A stretch of DNA of 64,000 nucleotides from Asterias rubens (Eukaryota; Echinodermata; Asteroidea; Forcipulatida; Asteriidae), in assembly GCF_902459465.1 (NCBI RefSeq), contig NC_047064.1, forward strand, positions 10,194,476 through 10,258,475, written 5' to 3'. Below are positions 1 to 12,580 of the stretch, one piece after another. Position numbers and translations under genes: made by a program. Every line of letters starts with the position of its first letter. The stretch's first letter is position 1. The notes under the pieces were generated by a model, which was not told the DNA's origin, made no database searches, and saw nothing but the letters and a program-made list of their open reading frames with translations.

Positions 1-3000
1 TTAGTCTTTGGTAGCTGTGGGCCCATTTTGACCTTTACTTGCGGGTCAACCGGGAAGTGTGACCTAATACCAAGAGCTACACAACTTTTTTGAAACCTTT
101 TTTTCAGTTATATATTCCTTGGGCAATGAAGCACATAATCCAAGCAAAACAACAAGGAACAGCTTCGTGTTTGTTCACAAACACTTATTGTCTAGTTAGC
201 TGTTCCGATCCAGTCGGAACAGCTATTGTTTTCGTCGAGATTTTTATTATTTTTATTATTATTATTATTATTCTTTGTTTCTCCCTAAATCCCATAGTGT
301 TTGTACACGTTTTTGTGGCAGCCTAATCTCCTAAACCATAATACGAAAGAGTGAGTTTATTATACCAAATTGAAGCTTAGAACATAAGCTTAATTCTTAT
401 CGTAAAAAAAAATTAAAATTGTTAATTAATAAGCCTTAATTAAGCTTATGAATATCTAATTAGCAAACCTAGTTAACACCATATCTCAAAAAGTAGACCG
501 CCGATCCTGAAACTTTTCTCAGCTATACACTAGTCAGGTCCTGTTAAGGTGATTTCTGACATAAAATTTCGGACGACGTCACCATGACGTCATTTAATGC
601 ACGTTTTGTGTCTGTGCACAAACACAATGGCTCTTCAAATCTATACTTTAAACTGGTCAAAAACACAATAACTTCGAAATAATGTATCTGTTAGTTTCCT
701 AAATATCATATTATGTGTAGAAAAATACACTGATTCTAATAAGATTTGTTTCAGTCCATAAAAGCAATCAATGTTCGTCTATTAATTAATTAATCAATTA
801 GAATCTTGGCATCATGTGTACAACGTAGTACTTCATAAATTGGGGCAGTCACTTTCATTGCAATGTTTAAACATCTCTATGGCTCTTGCAACACACTGCG
901 GACCTGTATGGGTTGAGGACTCTCGGGGAGAGTCTGAGAAGACGATGTCGTGATGTTTGCATCTTTAATTTGTTTTTGAAAAATGGCAACTAGTAACTAA
1001 TTAACCACATGACCCTCATTTGCATATTAAATTAGAAAATCTTTGCTGCACCATATCTCAAGAAGTATACAGCCGATTTTAAGACTGTTTGTTGCTAAAG
1101 CCTCTTTGGGGATTGGAAATTAATTTTGAAAAATCGTGACCTCAAGTTGACCCCTACTTCCGGGTCGACCGGAAGTGGGACCATATCTCAAGAACTGTAC
1201 AACAGATTATAAAACTTTTTTCAGTTATAAACTCCTTAGGCATAAAATATAACTTTTGACAAACCGTGACCTCAAGTTGACCTTTACTTCCGGGTCAACC
1301 GGAAGTGGGACCATATCTCAAGAAATATACAACCGATTTTCAAACTTTTTTCAGTTATAAAATCCTTAGGCATAAAATATAACTTTTGACAAACCGTGAC
1401 CTCAAGTTGACCTCTACTTCCGGGTCAACCGGAAGTGGGACCATATCTCAAGAAATATACAACCGATTTTCAAACTTTTTTCAGTTATAAACTCCTTAGG
1501 CATAAAATATAACTTTTGACAAACCGTGACCTCAAGTTGACCTCTACTTCCGGGTCAACCGGAAGTGGGACCATATCTCAAGAAATATACAACCGATTTT
1601 CAAACTTTTTTCAGTTATAGACTCCTTGGACATTCAAGATTAGTTTGAAACACATTTGACCCCATGTTGACCTTTACTTCCGGGTCGACCGGAAGTGGGC
1701 CAATATCTCAAGAAGTACAAAACCAATGTTCAAACTTCAGTTATAGACTCTAAGGCAATAAATATTAACTTTGGAAAACTGTGACCCTATGTTGACCTCT
1801 ACTTCTGGGTCAACCGGAAGTGGGACTATATATCAAGATCTTCACAACCGATTGCTTTAACTTTTTCAGTTATAGACTCCTTGGCATTGCAGATTAGTCT
1901 TTGGTAGCTGTGGGCCCATTTTGACCTTTACTTGCGGGTCAACCGGGAAGTGTGACCTAATACCAAGAGCTACACAACTTTTTTGAAACCTTTTTTTCAG
2001 TTATATATTCCTTGGGCAATGAAGCACATAATCCAAGCAAAACAACAAGGAACAGCTTCGTGTTTGTTCACAAACACTTAATGTCTAGTTAGCTGTTCCG
2101 ATCCAGTCGGAACAGCTATTGTTTTCGTCGAGATTTTTATTATTTTTATTATTATTATTATTATTCTTTGTTTCTCCCTAAATCCCATAGTGTTTGTACA
2201 CGTTTTTGTGGCAGCCTAATCTCCTAAACCATAATACGAAAGAGTAAGTTTATTATACCAAATTGAAGCTTAGAACATAAGCTTAATTCTTATCGTAAAA
2301 AAAAATTAAAATTGTTAATTAATAAGCCTTAATTAAGCTTATGAATATCTAATTAGCAAACCTAGTTAACACCATATCTCAAAAAGTAGACCGCCGATCC
2401 TGAAACTTTTCTCAGCTATACACTAGTCAGGTCCTGTTAAGGTGATTTCTGACATAAAATTTCGGACGACGTCACCATGACGTCATGTAATGCACGTTTT
2501 GTGTCTGTGCACAAACACAATGGCTCTTCAAATCTATACTTTAAACTGGTCAAAAACACAATAACTTCGAAATAATGTATCTGTTAGTTTCCTAAATATC
2601 ATATTATGTGTAGAAAAATACACTGATTCTAATAAGATTTGTTTCAGTCCATAAAAGCAATCAATGTTCGTCTATTAATTAATTAATCAATTAGAATCTT
2701 GGCATCATGTGTACAACGTAGTACTTCATAAATTGGGTGCAGTCACTTTCATTGCAATGTTTAAACATCTCTATGGCTCTTGCAACACACTGCGGACCTG
2801 TATGGGTTGAGGACTCTCGGGGAGAGTCTGAGAAGACGATGTCGTGATGTTTGCATCTTTAATTTGTTTTTGAAAAATGGCAACTAGTAACTAATTAACC
2901 ACATGACCCTCATTTGCATATTAAATTAGAAAATCTTTGCTGCACCATATCTCAAGAAGTATACAGCCGATTTTAAGACTGTTTGTTGCTAAAGCCTCTT

Positions 3001-4120
3001 TGGGGATTGGAAATTAATTTTGAAAAATCGTGACCTCAAGTTGACCCCTACTTCCGGGTCGACCGGAAGTGGGACCATATCTCAAGAACTGTACAACAGA
3101 TTATAAAACTTTTTTCAGTTATAAACTCCTTAGGCATAAAATATAACTTTTGACAAACCGTGACCTCAAGTTGACCTCTACTTCCGGGTCAACCGGAAGT
3201 GGGACCATATCTCAAGAAATATACAACCGATTTTCAAACTTTTTTCAGTTATAGACTCCTTGGACATTCAAGATTAGTTTGAAACACATTTGACCCCATG
3301 TTGACCTTTACTTCCGGGTCGACCGGAAGTGGGCCCATATCTCAAGAAGTACAAAACCAATGTTGAAACTTCGGTTATAGACTCTAAGGCAATAAATATT
3401 AACTTTGGAAAACTGTGACCCTATGTTGACCTCTACTTCTGGGTCAACCGGAAGTGGGACTATATATCAAGATCTTCACAACCGATTGCTTTAACTTTTT
3501 CAGTTATAGACTCCTTGGCATTGCAGATTAGTCTTTGGTAGCTGTGGGCCCATTTTCACCTTTACTTGCGGGTCAACCGGGAAGTGTGACCTAATACCAA
3601 GAGCTACACAACTTTTTTGAAACCTTTTTTTCAGTTATATATTCCTTGGGCAATGAAGCACATAATCCAAGCAAAACAACAAGGAACAGCTTCGTGTTTG
3701 TTCACAAACACTTAATGTCTAGTTATTATTATTATTCTTTGTTTCTCCCTAAATCCCATAGTGTTTGTACACGTTTTTGCGGCAGCCTAATCTCCTAAAC
3801 CATAATACGAAAGAGTGAGTTTATTATACCAAATTGAAGCTTAGAACATAAGCTTAATTCTTATCGTAAAAAATTTAAACATTGTTAATCAATAAGCCTT
3901 AATTAAGCTTGTGAATATTTAATTAGCAAACCAAGTTAACACCATATCTCAAAAATTAGACCGCCGATCCTGAAACTTTTTTCAGCTATACACTAGTCAG
4001 GTCCTGTTAATGTGATTTCCGACATAAAATTCTGGACGACGTCACCATGACGTCATGTAATGCACGTTTTGTGTCTGTGCACAAACACAATGGCTCTTGA
4101 AGTGTAAACAAACCCAGCTT
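1..4120. repeat. Tandem array of a 1.6-1.9 kb complex repeat (3 copies)
   Basis: The sequence starting TTAGTCTTTGGTAGCTGTGG at position 1 recurs near 1892 and 3529, so the block is two full units (about 1890 and 1634 bp) and a truncated third that loses homology near 4100. The units are almost identical over long stretches, which indicates recent amplification. The length difference is explained mainly by two fewer 130-bp subrepeats in unit 2. Each unit also carries an AT-rich part with AAGCTTA motifs, a CRE-like TGACGTCA-type palindrome (about 580, 2465 and 4040) and a short (ATT)n run that is lost in copy 3. No coding capacity is evident; the only reading frames are short and of low complexity. 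Confidence 0.9.
1130..1960 (+). repeat. 130-bp tandem subrepeats with palindromic ETS-like sites
   Basis: ACTTCC starts at 1156, 1286, 1416, 1546 and 1676 (exact 130-bp period), then diverged versions follow at 1801 and 1930. Each unit reads 'GTGACCTCAAGTTGACC', then ACTTCCGG-n5-CCGGAAGT, then 'GGGACCATATCTCAAGAA', then a T-rich stretch and 'CAGTTATAnACTCCTT'. The spacer of the palindrome is GTCAA or GTCGA. Unit 2 of the larger array has the same subrepeats at 3050, 3180 and 3310, with diverged copies at 3435 and 3564. Confidence 0.92.
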
Positions 4121-5049
4121 TCCAAAACATAATTTATTCGATTAAAATTAAATTACATGTTGTACACTTCCCAAAATTGCTTTAGATTAAGATGCATTTT
4201 ATTGATGGTCATTTTAAAAGCATCAGAACTTATAGAAACAGTGTAATTATTTTTAAAAACCTGTATTTCCGGGGAAGTTTTTTCAAAGATCATGGGTACG
4301 GCGTAAAACTTGATTTGAATAGTCAAAATTGTAAAACTGTTAACTTGACCAAGTCCTTATATCATTTTCGACCGGTGTTATTGCGTTTTTTTGTTCAATA
4401 TACATAGATTTCTTACGGTAACCGACTAGCACAAGTCTAAACTTGTTTCCAAAATTTGACAAGCCTGAGCATGGTGCGTCGTGGACCGGGTTCATTTCAG
4501 CCGACGAGCGTGGACGACGAAAATAGACCGCCCGGGATTTGGAGTTATTTACGGGTAAAGTCACCTTGTTCGCGCCTGGGACCATTTGCCTAAACTAATT
4601 CCAGTATTTCGCGTTACGTTCGGAAATTAGACCATGACAAACAAAAACTCTTTGACAGGAATACAAAAGCAGAGATTTTATTATGCTGACGTTTCTCTGG
4701 TGGTTGAGTGGCTCAATTTTATAGAGCTGCTTATAATAAACAGGCAAAACATTTTGCTTTACAAAATTGCAGAAATTGAGCAGAATACCTGGATTCACAA
4801 CTTGAACATGAGGCATGGTTAAGCTGCTTTTTGTGTTTAAAAAGCTATTGTGTAGTTTGGTCCTGGGCCAATGGCTTTTAAAGGAAAGAATCGCAGCGCT
4901 TACGTAATCAGGGAACTGTGCTTACGCTAAGCGTATTTTACAGCTTAGCAGGGAATGTGTTCTTCACGTCACAATTCGCATCAAAAAATTTGCTACAGTT
5001 GACTAACTGTGCTCAACTCCTGCGAAACTTGCACTGCAAAAACAGTGCT
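4121..5049. other. Interval with no recognisable gene
   Basis: Only overlapping short reading frames on both strands, none with a recognisable motif or splice context. Around 4900-4980 there is 'CAGCTTAGCAGGGA', which recurs near 6104, so part of this interval is probably an old dispersed repeat. Confidence 0.5.
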
Positions 5050-5710
5050 TAAAAATTTGATTTGCATTCGCAGGAAAAACCGTGCTTTACTTGTGACAAA
5101 AGTAGGCAGGGGCGACTAGTGTGCTTTAGTGGTAAAGTCGCGACTACAAATTATTATTTGAGTCGCGACTACTGTTTTTCTCTACTCCGTTATAATCGTG
5201 TCCACACATCGACTACAAAATTTGTCCCGACTACCTGTTTGGTGAACCAGTTGTGTTGCTTACTACTATTCGCAACATAATTAATATTGCCCTTGCGGCA
5301 TAGCGGCACAAATCTTGAGAATCTGTACTTTATCTCGACAAGTGTCATAGTTAGGTTTGAAGTGCGACTAGTCGAGTAGTAAATTTCACTAGTCACACCC
5401 ATTCGCAACATAATTAAAAATTTGTCCCGACTACCTGTTTGGTGAACCAGTTGTGTTGCTTATATTCGCAACATAATTTATATTGCCCTTGCGGCATAGC
5501 GGCACAAATCTTGAGAATCCGTACTTTATCTCAACAAGTGTCGTAGTTAGGTTTGAAGTGCGCCTAGTCGAGTAGTAAATTTCACTAGTCACACCCATTC
5601 GCAACATAATTAATATTGCCCTTGCGGCACATAGCGGTACAAATCTTGAGAATCCGTATTTTATCTCGACAAGTGTCGTAGGCAGGTTTGAGGTGCGACT
5701 AGTCGAGTCA
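5050..5710 (+). repeat. About 200-bp tandem repeat, 2-3 copies
   Basis: 'TTTGTCCCGACTACCTG' occurs at about 5220 and 5420, and 'ATTCGCAACATAATTAA' followed by 'GCCCTTGCGGCATAGCGG' recurs at about 5270, 5470 and 5600. The unit is about 200 bp and the third copy is shortened. Each unit ends with GACTAGTCGAGTAGTAAATT. Confidence 0.75.
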
Positions 5711-6429
5711 TGATGGGAACTTGCATAATGAAAAAGATTCAGTGCTCTGCAGAAGCATTGAATTCTGCGTTTGTGTCAAGCAAAATAGACTGCTTATAGC
5801 ATGGATTTCTTTTGTTTGTGTGCTTCCAAGTTCGCACATTATTTTCCAAGCTTGCACATCACAGTAAAGCGGAAAATGGTGATTGAAGCGCAGACTTTGG
5901 TGGTTATGAGAACCATGTAATTTTGCCCTGTAAGTAGGTTTAGTAAGGCCTACACTTCAAACATGTAAAGTCAAAAAAGATTGTTAGTACATGAGGGAAA
6001 TCTTGTGAATCTGGTCCAATTTGACTCTGCTTCACTGCGTAAGCAAAGAATTTACACATCAGAAGCGCGGATATTATCGCTTACTTAAAGCATATTTCAC
6101 AGCTTAGCAGGGATATTTTTGCTTGTGCGCGGGGAAACTTATCATATGTAATCTTTGCTTTGAACTAATTGTACAGATATTTCAGCGCCTGCACAGTAAG
6201 CGGAGAATGGTGGTTGTATAATAAATGGGCAGAGTTTCGTTGAAGCAGACAGAGCCATAAAACTGGGCCGTGTTCTATAGGGGAAATTATAGCTTGACAT
6301 TTTGTGACAGTTTTGGTCTCTGCGACGTACACATACAAATACAGAGTCAGATACAGACATTACGGTGCAGAAATCGTGCAATTGAAATGTCTCATAAGAG
6401 CGCCCCCTATCGGCAGGAGTAGGAAAATA
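5711..6429. other. Interval with no recognisable gene
   Basis: No supported coding sequence. The segment contains 'GTAAGCGGAGAATGGTGGTTG' type sequence that recurs in altered form near 5870 and 8390, consistent with decayed dispersed repeats. Confidence 0.4.
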
Positions 6430-7751
6430 AAGGAGTATCCTACAAATTAATTATGTGTTTTTAAACACGTAAAATAATATCAAATGGAAGCTTTAGGATG
6501 TTTAGCTTAATTCCTATCATAAAACATATTAAAATTATTTATTAATTAACCACCAGTGACCCTCATTTGCATATTAATTAGGAAATCTTTGCAGCATCAT
6601 ATCTCAAGAACTTCACGGCCGACTTTTCAACTGTTTGTTTTTAAAGACTCCTTGGGGGTTGGAGATTAATTTGAAAAAACTGTGACCTCAAGTTGACCTC
6701 TACTTCCCCGTCAACCGGAAGTGTCACCATATCTCAAGAACTATACAGCAGATTTTCAAAATATTTTCAGTTATAAACTCCTTAGGCATAAAATATTAAC
6801 TTTAAAAAACCGTGACCTCAAGTTGACCCCTACTTCCTGGTCAACCGGAAATGGGACCATATCTCAAGAACTATACAACAGATTATCAATTTTGGTTCAG
6901 TTATAGACTCCTTGGGCATTCAAGATTAGTTTGAAACAACTTTGACCCCATGTTGACCTTTACTTCCGGGTCAACCGGAAGTGAACCCATATCTAAAAAA
7001 GTACAAAGCTAATGTTCAAACTTCAGTTGTAGACTCTTAGGCAATAAATATTAGCTTTGGAAAACTGTGACCCCAAGTTGACCTCTACTTCTGGGTCAAC
7101 CGGAAGTGGGACTATAAATCAAGATCTACACAACCGATTTTATAGACTCCTTGGCATTGCAGATTAATCTTTGGTAGCTGTGGGCCCATGTTGACCTTTA
7201 CTTACGGGTCAACCGGGAAGTAAAACCTTATAACAAGAGCTACACAACTTTTTTGAAACCTTTTTTTCAGTTATATTTATTCTTTGTTTCCGCCTAAAAC
7301 CCCATAGCGTTTGTACAGCGTTTTTGTTCAGGCCCCTACTCCTAAAGTATGAGGATAAAATAGTTAAATCATATATCAAATTGAAGCTTAGAACATAAGT
7401 TTTACTCTAACAAAAAAGTGTAAAAATTCTTCATTAATTAACCACGTGGTCTTCATTTGAACTTTTTAATTTGTAATTTTGATGCAGTCACTTTCATGTT
7501 ATTGTGAAACATTCGCTTTGGTTATACAACACAGTATGTACCTCAATGAGTTGTTGACTTCTTGAGAGGAGTCTATACTATTTTGTTTTCTACCCGCGTT
7601 CTGGACACGTTACTCTGTACACGCACAAAGTACGGAGGTTTGGGATTTTCGTTAGAACGTGCGTTAAATTTGTCCTTGTTTTTCTAACCGCGTTCTGGAC
7701 CAATTACTCTGTGCATGGGTTTTCGTTAAAACGAACGTGCGTAATTAGATA

Positions 7752-7981
7752 GGGGTTTTTGACGACATCGACGTCGTCGTCAAAAACCCCCTTAAGGCAA
7801 TCTAATACTGCATTTCAACCCTACTTAACAGTTATAAAATATTACTTGCTGTGGTGTTGTAGTTTTTGAGAAATGAGTGAAAAAATGTCAAATTTAGACT
7901 CCGATGTGTTTTCTTCGTGGACGAACGTGCGTAGTTGAAATAGGGGTTTTTGACGACGACGACGTCCTCGTCAAAAACCCC
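7752..7981. repeat. Pair of long GC-clamped hairpins
   Basis: GGGGTTTTTGACGAC is followed after a short GACGTC-containing centre by its perfect complement GTCGTCAAAAACCCC at 7752-7790. A second hairpin of the same design lies at 7943-7981, with one substitution in an arm. The inverted block in the transporter intron has the same pair at about 23206-23244 and 23410-23452. Confidence 0.85.
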
Positions 7982-8150
7982 TAAAGGCATCAAATACTAC
8001 ATTTCAACCCCTACTTAAGTTAAAGGCGTTAGCAGTTCATATTTAGTGACAATGTTCGCAAAATCATGACACGAGAATTATTTCGCCGGATCATTTATAA
8101 TCCCCTCTGTTGAAATAAATACATGTAAACCCTTGATTATTGTGTTGGCC

Positions 8151-8222
8151 CTCGTAGCCTAGTGGACATCAGTCGCGCTTTCTTCACTGATACGTGCGAG
8201 TTCGAATCTGCGCACGGGAAAA
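8151..8222 (+). repeat. tRNA-like segment (SINE-type head)
   Basis: 'CCTCGTAGCCTAGTGG' resembles an A box and 'GAGTTCGAATCTG' resembles a B box, at the right spacing for a tRNA-derived promoter. A poly(A)/poly(T)-rich stretch follows. The same module lies in reverse at 22960-23030. The cloverleaf arms pair poorly, so a functional tRNA is unlikely. Confidence 0.5.
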
Positions 8223-8540
8223 AATTTTTTTTTAGCCCCCAAAACTAAAAAAATATTTCTTTTTAAAATATTTTAAGTTAGATTCTTATCTTTATATCAA
8301 TAGTGTTGCCTTTTCTTTTTCTCAATTGTTAGCCAAACATAACCTGTGTGCATGCATGACACGATGATGTTTGAAAAACACAGTAATCGGAAAATGGTGA
8401 TCATAAGCGCAGAGTTTGGTGGTTAAGAGTTCTGTGAAATCAAATCGTACTAGATCAAACATCAAACCACCGACCCCCAAAAAAATTAAAAATCGTAATT
8501 AATTAACCACGTGACCCATATTTGCATATTTAATTGTACA

Positions 8541-8856
8541 AGGGGACAAAGTGGTTGGAACTTCCTGTTGATGCTGACATCATGAGAACATCAGCATAAG
8601 TATTGGAATTGCACTACCTATTGAACCACTTGGAGTGTTCAAGGAGTCCAACACGTCAGTCTAGAGTCCAACTCTGATTGTAAAAATCAATTCAGGCATC
8701 ATCTTCAATTTAATTTTATGCAACAAGCAAACTTATAAATTTTCTGATTTTATTTCAAAGGGTAACATAAATGGCTGTTAGCAAACGGTTTCCAACAAAA
8801 ACTACATGGTGTACGTGCACAATACTCTTACTGGCCTCAAGCATTTACCTCTAGAT
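8541..8856. other. Interval with no recognisable gene
   Basis: AT-rich single-copy-looking sequence between the composite repeat and the 112-bp tandem repeat; nothing identifiable. Confidence 0.4.
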
Positions 8857-9195
8857 AATAAATCAAGCATTCAGTTCAAAATGATAAAAGTTCGTTATTG
8901 CCACAATATTCAGCAAACCATGAATCATACACAGCTACTATTCACAAGAAAATCTATGTGTGGAAGGTAATAAATCAAGCATTCAGTTCAAAATGATTAA
9001 AGTTTGTTTTCGCCACATTATTCAGCGAACCATGGATCATACACAGCTACTATTCACAAGAAAATCTATGTGTGGAGGGTAATAAATCAAGCATTCAGTT
9101 CAAAATGATAAAAGTTTGTTATCGCCACAATATTCAGCGAACCATGAATCATACACAGCTACTATTCACAAGAAAATCTATGTGTGGAGGATAAC
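8857..9195 (+). repeat. 112-bp tandem repeat, three copies
   Basis: 'AATCAAGCATTCAGTTCAAA' starts at 8861, 8973 and 9085, an exact 112-bp period with few substitutions. The third unit runs into diverged sequence after 9190. The repeated text includes 'CATACACAGCTACTATTCAC'. Confidence 0.9.
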
Positions 9196-10130
9196 AGACA
9201 GCACACAATGGAACCGGAGTTTAACAATGACAATACCAAAAGTGCAATCGTCAGTCGTTGTGGTTTATTATACATGGGGCTGATGGTGATCATAATGATA
9301 AAAGTCTGTTGTCGATACACAACCGCCCACTTATATTCAACGGACCATGAATCACGGACCATATTATGCACAAAATAAAATATTCAAAAGAATATCCATA
9401 TAATAGATTTGTCTGGTGTATAAACTGATGTCCCAGCATTGGGATTTTCGTGTATTTTTGCTAGATTCCTCACTCCCCAACCAAAGTGACTACAAAACGT
9501 CTCTAATGGATAACAATGGTATATTTCGACATGTTTTTTTTCCCAGCAAGAGTTGTGGGGCCCATTTTCTCTAGTATTTATTTTTATCACACAACTAGTG
9601 TTCCCTTTTATGTTTTATTATGACGTTGGGTATTTTATTTATCTGTTTCATTTAAATATATGGTTAAGTTTTATTTTACGCTAACTGTTTTTGTGTTTGT
9701 TCTTCCTGCAAATTTGAGTTGTTTTGCCGTTACATAAGATTACACCCACTAAATAGAATTGCTCACATTGCTTTCTTCGTTAGAAAAAAAGGGGGAGGGG
9801 GTCCGTACTCGTTAAGGTTTGCTTTTATGGGTCCCTCCATCCCCTACATGTGTTTTGCATTGATTTTTAATTTTTGTTTTCTATTATTGTACGATTGCAT
9901 TTGCTTGTAATAAATTATTTATTACCTTCTGTGTAGACTAAGCAAGGCTTGCGCGTATTTGAACTTGCGGGACCATTATGTTCCAAACCTTATGGAGTTT
10001 TACGTGGGACATTTTGTTTCGTCCATTATTTTAGTTTAACGTAGTTTATGACCATGAATATTGTAAATATTGTTGGAAATGTAATACTATATAACAAAAC
10101 GTATACAAGTAAAATCATTTCAACAACAAA
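9196..10130. other. AT-rich interval with no recognisable gene
   Basis: Only short frames; none shows a domain. Near 9240-9375 is a decayed fourth copy of the 112-bp repeat. Confidence 0.4.
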
Positions 10131-10525
10131 AATCCTACTTTCGGGATGTCGACTTCCTGAGATAAATTATCACAGGAAGACGACATCCTAATTTTAGGAT
10201 GTCAACTTCCCGAGATAAATTATCACAGCAAGACGACATCCTACTTTTGGGATATCGACATTCCGAGATAAATTATCACAGGAAGACGACATTCTTCTTT
10301 TAGAATGTCGACTTCTCGAGATAAATTATCACAGGAAGATGACAACTGACGTTTAGGATGTCGACATACCGAGATAAATTATCACAGCAAGACGACATCC
10401 TACTTTTAGGATGTCGACATCCCGGTATAAATTATCACAGGAAGACGACATCCTACTTTTAGGATGTCGACATTCCGAGATAAATTATCACAGGAAGACG
10501 ACATTCTTCTTTAACAATGTCGACT
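10131..10525 (+). repeat. 53-bp tandem hairpin repeat, seven units
   Basis: GATAAATTATCACAG starts at 10161, 10214 and 10267 and continues at ~53-bp steps. Each unit is itself a near-perfect hairpin: GGATGTCG-ACTTCC on the left, CAGGAAGACGACATCC on the right, with a loop that contains the palindrome GATAAATTATC. The same repeat lies in reverse complement at about 24545-24835. Confidence 0.92.
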
Positions 10526-11125
10526 GTTTGTAGTTATAAGACTCCTTGGGGATAGGAGAAAAATTCGGAAAAACCGTGACCTCAACTTGACCTCTACTTC
10601 CGGGTCAACCGGAAGTGGGACCATATCTCAAGAACTACTCAACCGATTTTCAATTTGTTTTCACTTACAGACTCCTTGACATTAATATTGACTGTGAAAA
10701 CCCGTGACCCCATGTTGGCCTCTACGTCCGGGTGAACCGGAAGTGGGACCATACGCCAAGTACTATACAACCGATTTTCAATCCTTTTTGTTCAGTTTTA
10801 TCCTCCTAAGGCATTACAAATAAACTTTGAAAATCCATGACCCCAAATTGGCCTCTACTTCCGGGTCAACCAGAAGTGGCACCATATCTCAAGAACTACA
10901 CAACCGATTTTCTATTTTTTTTTCAGTTACAGACTCCTTGGGCGTTAGAGATTAGCCTTAGGTTACCGTGACCCCATGAAGTGGCACCGCAACTCAAGAC
11001 ACTGTACAGTATTTTTCAAACTTTTTTTCAGTTATAGACTCCTTGGTAATTTTAACACATAATCAAAGCAAAAGAACACGGAACAGCTTTGTGTTTGTTC
11101 ACAAACACCTAATGTCTAGTTATTA
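10526..11125 (+). repeat. Composite repeat block A, right part (ETS-dyad repeats)
   Basis: Three clear copies of the ~130-bp unit with the ETS-like palindrome near 10596, 10725 and 10857, plus a degenerate unit near 10980. It ends with 'GTTCACAAACACCTAATG'. It matches 23943-24540 in reverse complement at roughly 95% in the segments compared by eye. Confidence 0.88.
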
Positions 11126-11335
11126 TTAACTTTTTAGAAAGAGCTGATTAATTTGATGTTTGTTGCGTTCCCCCTTACATAGTTATAAAATGGTACTCTT
11201 CTAAAATTGTTTGGCAAGTCAGTCAACCCACTGGTGAGTGTAATTTATTCCTCCATGGTGGTGTAACCTAGAAAATAACGACAAATAATATCCACAATCT
11301 ACACAATCATAGGTTTTGAAGTAGGCCTGCACCGA

Positions 11336-11945
11336 TATCCCAAAATCCCATCACCGGTTGCAAAAGTTGACCGATTGCAAAAAGCCACCACCGATCCCTA
11401 AAGTTGACTGATTGCAAAAAGCCACCTCCGATCCCTTAAGTTGACCGATTGCAAAAAGCCATCACCGATCCCTAAAGTTGACCGATTGCAAAAAGCCACC
11501 ACCGATCACTAAAGTTGACCGATTGCAAAAAGCCACCACCGATCACTAAAGTTGACCGCATGCAAAAAGCCATCACCGATCCCTGAAGTTGACCGATTGC
11601 AAAAAGCCATCACCGATCCCTAAAGTTGACCAACTGCAAAAAGCCACCACCGATCCCTAACGTTGACCGATTGCAAAAAGCCACCACCGATCACTAAAGT
11701 TGACCGATTGCAAAAAGCCACCACCGATCACTAAAGTTGATTGCAAAAAGCCACCAACGGTCGTGAATATGCATGACCGATCGCTATATACCATCACCGA
11801 TCATGAATTTGCATGACCGATCGCTAAAATGACCACCGATCGTGTTTTATCACCGATTGCTAAAGTTGATCACCGATTCGCATAGGACCACCACCGATGA
11901 CACATTTGATCACCGGTTGCAAAAGACCATCACCGATGATTAAAT
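11336..11945 (+). repeat. 37-bp minisatellite
   Basis: About fourteen units of 'ACCGATCCCTAAAGTTG' plus 'ACCGATTGCAAAAAGCC', period 37 bp, with small substitutions (ATC versus ACC; CACTAAAG versus CCCTAAAG). The right third decays into shorter CACCGAT units. No spacer diversity is present, so it is not CRISPR-like. Confidence 0.92.
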
Positions 11946-12259
11946 GCCTCTATGGCGTTCCATAATAGAGGACTTGCCTGGCTGAGAATGAACAAACGTT
12001 AACTTACATAAGCAACATTTTTAGTTTCCCTTTTCAAATTTCAATCTCAACTCAAAAAAGTTTATGCGGAGTACATGTATGTTGTACTGCTGTACATAGT
12101 ATAAAACTGCTATTGCTACACTACTTTTAAGTAAATACACCACCATACACAAGCAACCGGTTTCTGTTGAGCCAGTCACCAGTGCAGTGACGGCAAGTTA
12201 TGAGCAATTCAGAAATTAGCTGTGCGTGAGTCACAAACAAACTAAAAAAAAAAAAAAAA

Positions 12260-12580
12260 AATTAATTTGCATGATTTATAGTCGCCAAGTTTTTGGGAAA
12301 AAGGTGAAAATCGATGTTTTCAGGAGAGTCGCGTATTAAATAGTAAATACCAGTACTGCTACTGGTACATACGCTGTACATGCTAAAATAATGTTTGTAT
12401 CCTGAGGCGAAAGTTATTTTTGTGACATAGTTTTCCTCATTTCTCAAAAACTACAGCACCACAGCAAGTATTTTAAGGGAAGCTTTCTACCACCATTATC
12501 TTAAAACTGTGTAAGTTTAATTTTAAATGTAAACCTTTGGACATTGCGTTTTGGGTCGTACAAAAAGGACCCAAACACTT
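12260..12580. mobile_element. Degenerate MITE-like repeat
   Basis: 'TTTCTCAAAAACTACAGCAC', then 'CCACCATTATCTTAAAACTG', ending 'AAAAAGGACCCAAACACTTT'. A related element occupies about 55490-55795 with the same order of blocks. Inverted ends are weak. Confidence 0.4.

Larger units (their letters stand above)
6430..8540 (+). repeat. Composite repeat block A, left part (ETS-dyad repeats plus core)
   Basis: From about 6600 to 7260 there are five diverged copies of the 130-bp subrepeat seen at the left edge. From about 7270 to 8540 follows a core containing 'CCGCGTTCTGGACACGTTAC', two long hairpins and a tRNA-like segment. The core reappears in reverse complement at about 22650-23940. The order of blocks differs between the two loci, so this is a composite or rearranged repeat rather than one simple transposon. 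No transposase frame was found. Confidence 0.8.

Noticed and set aside
11336..11945. Regular repeats that look like a CRISPR array
   Set aside because: Units are contiguous with no unique spacers, the host is eukaryotic and no cas gene is present.
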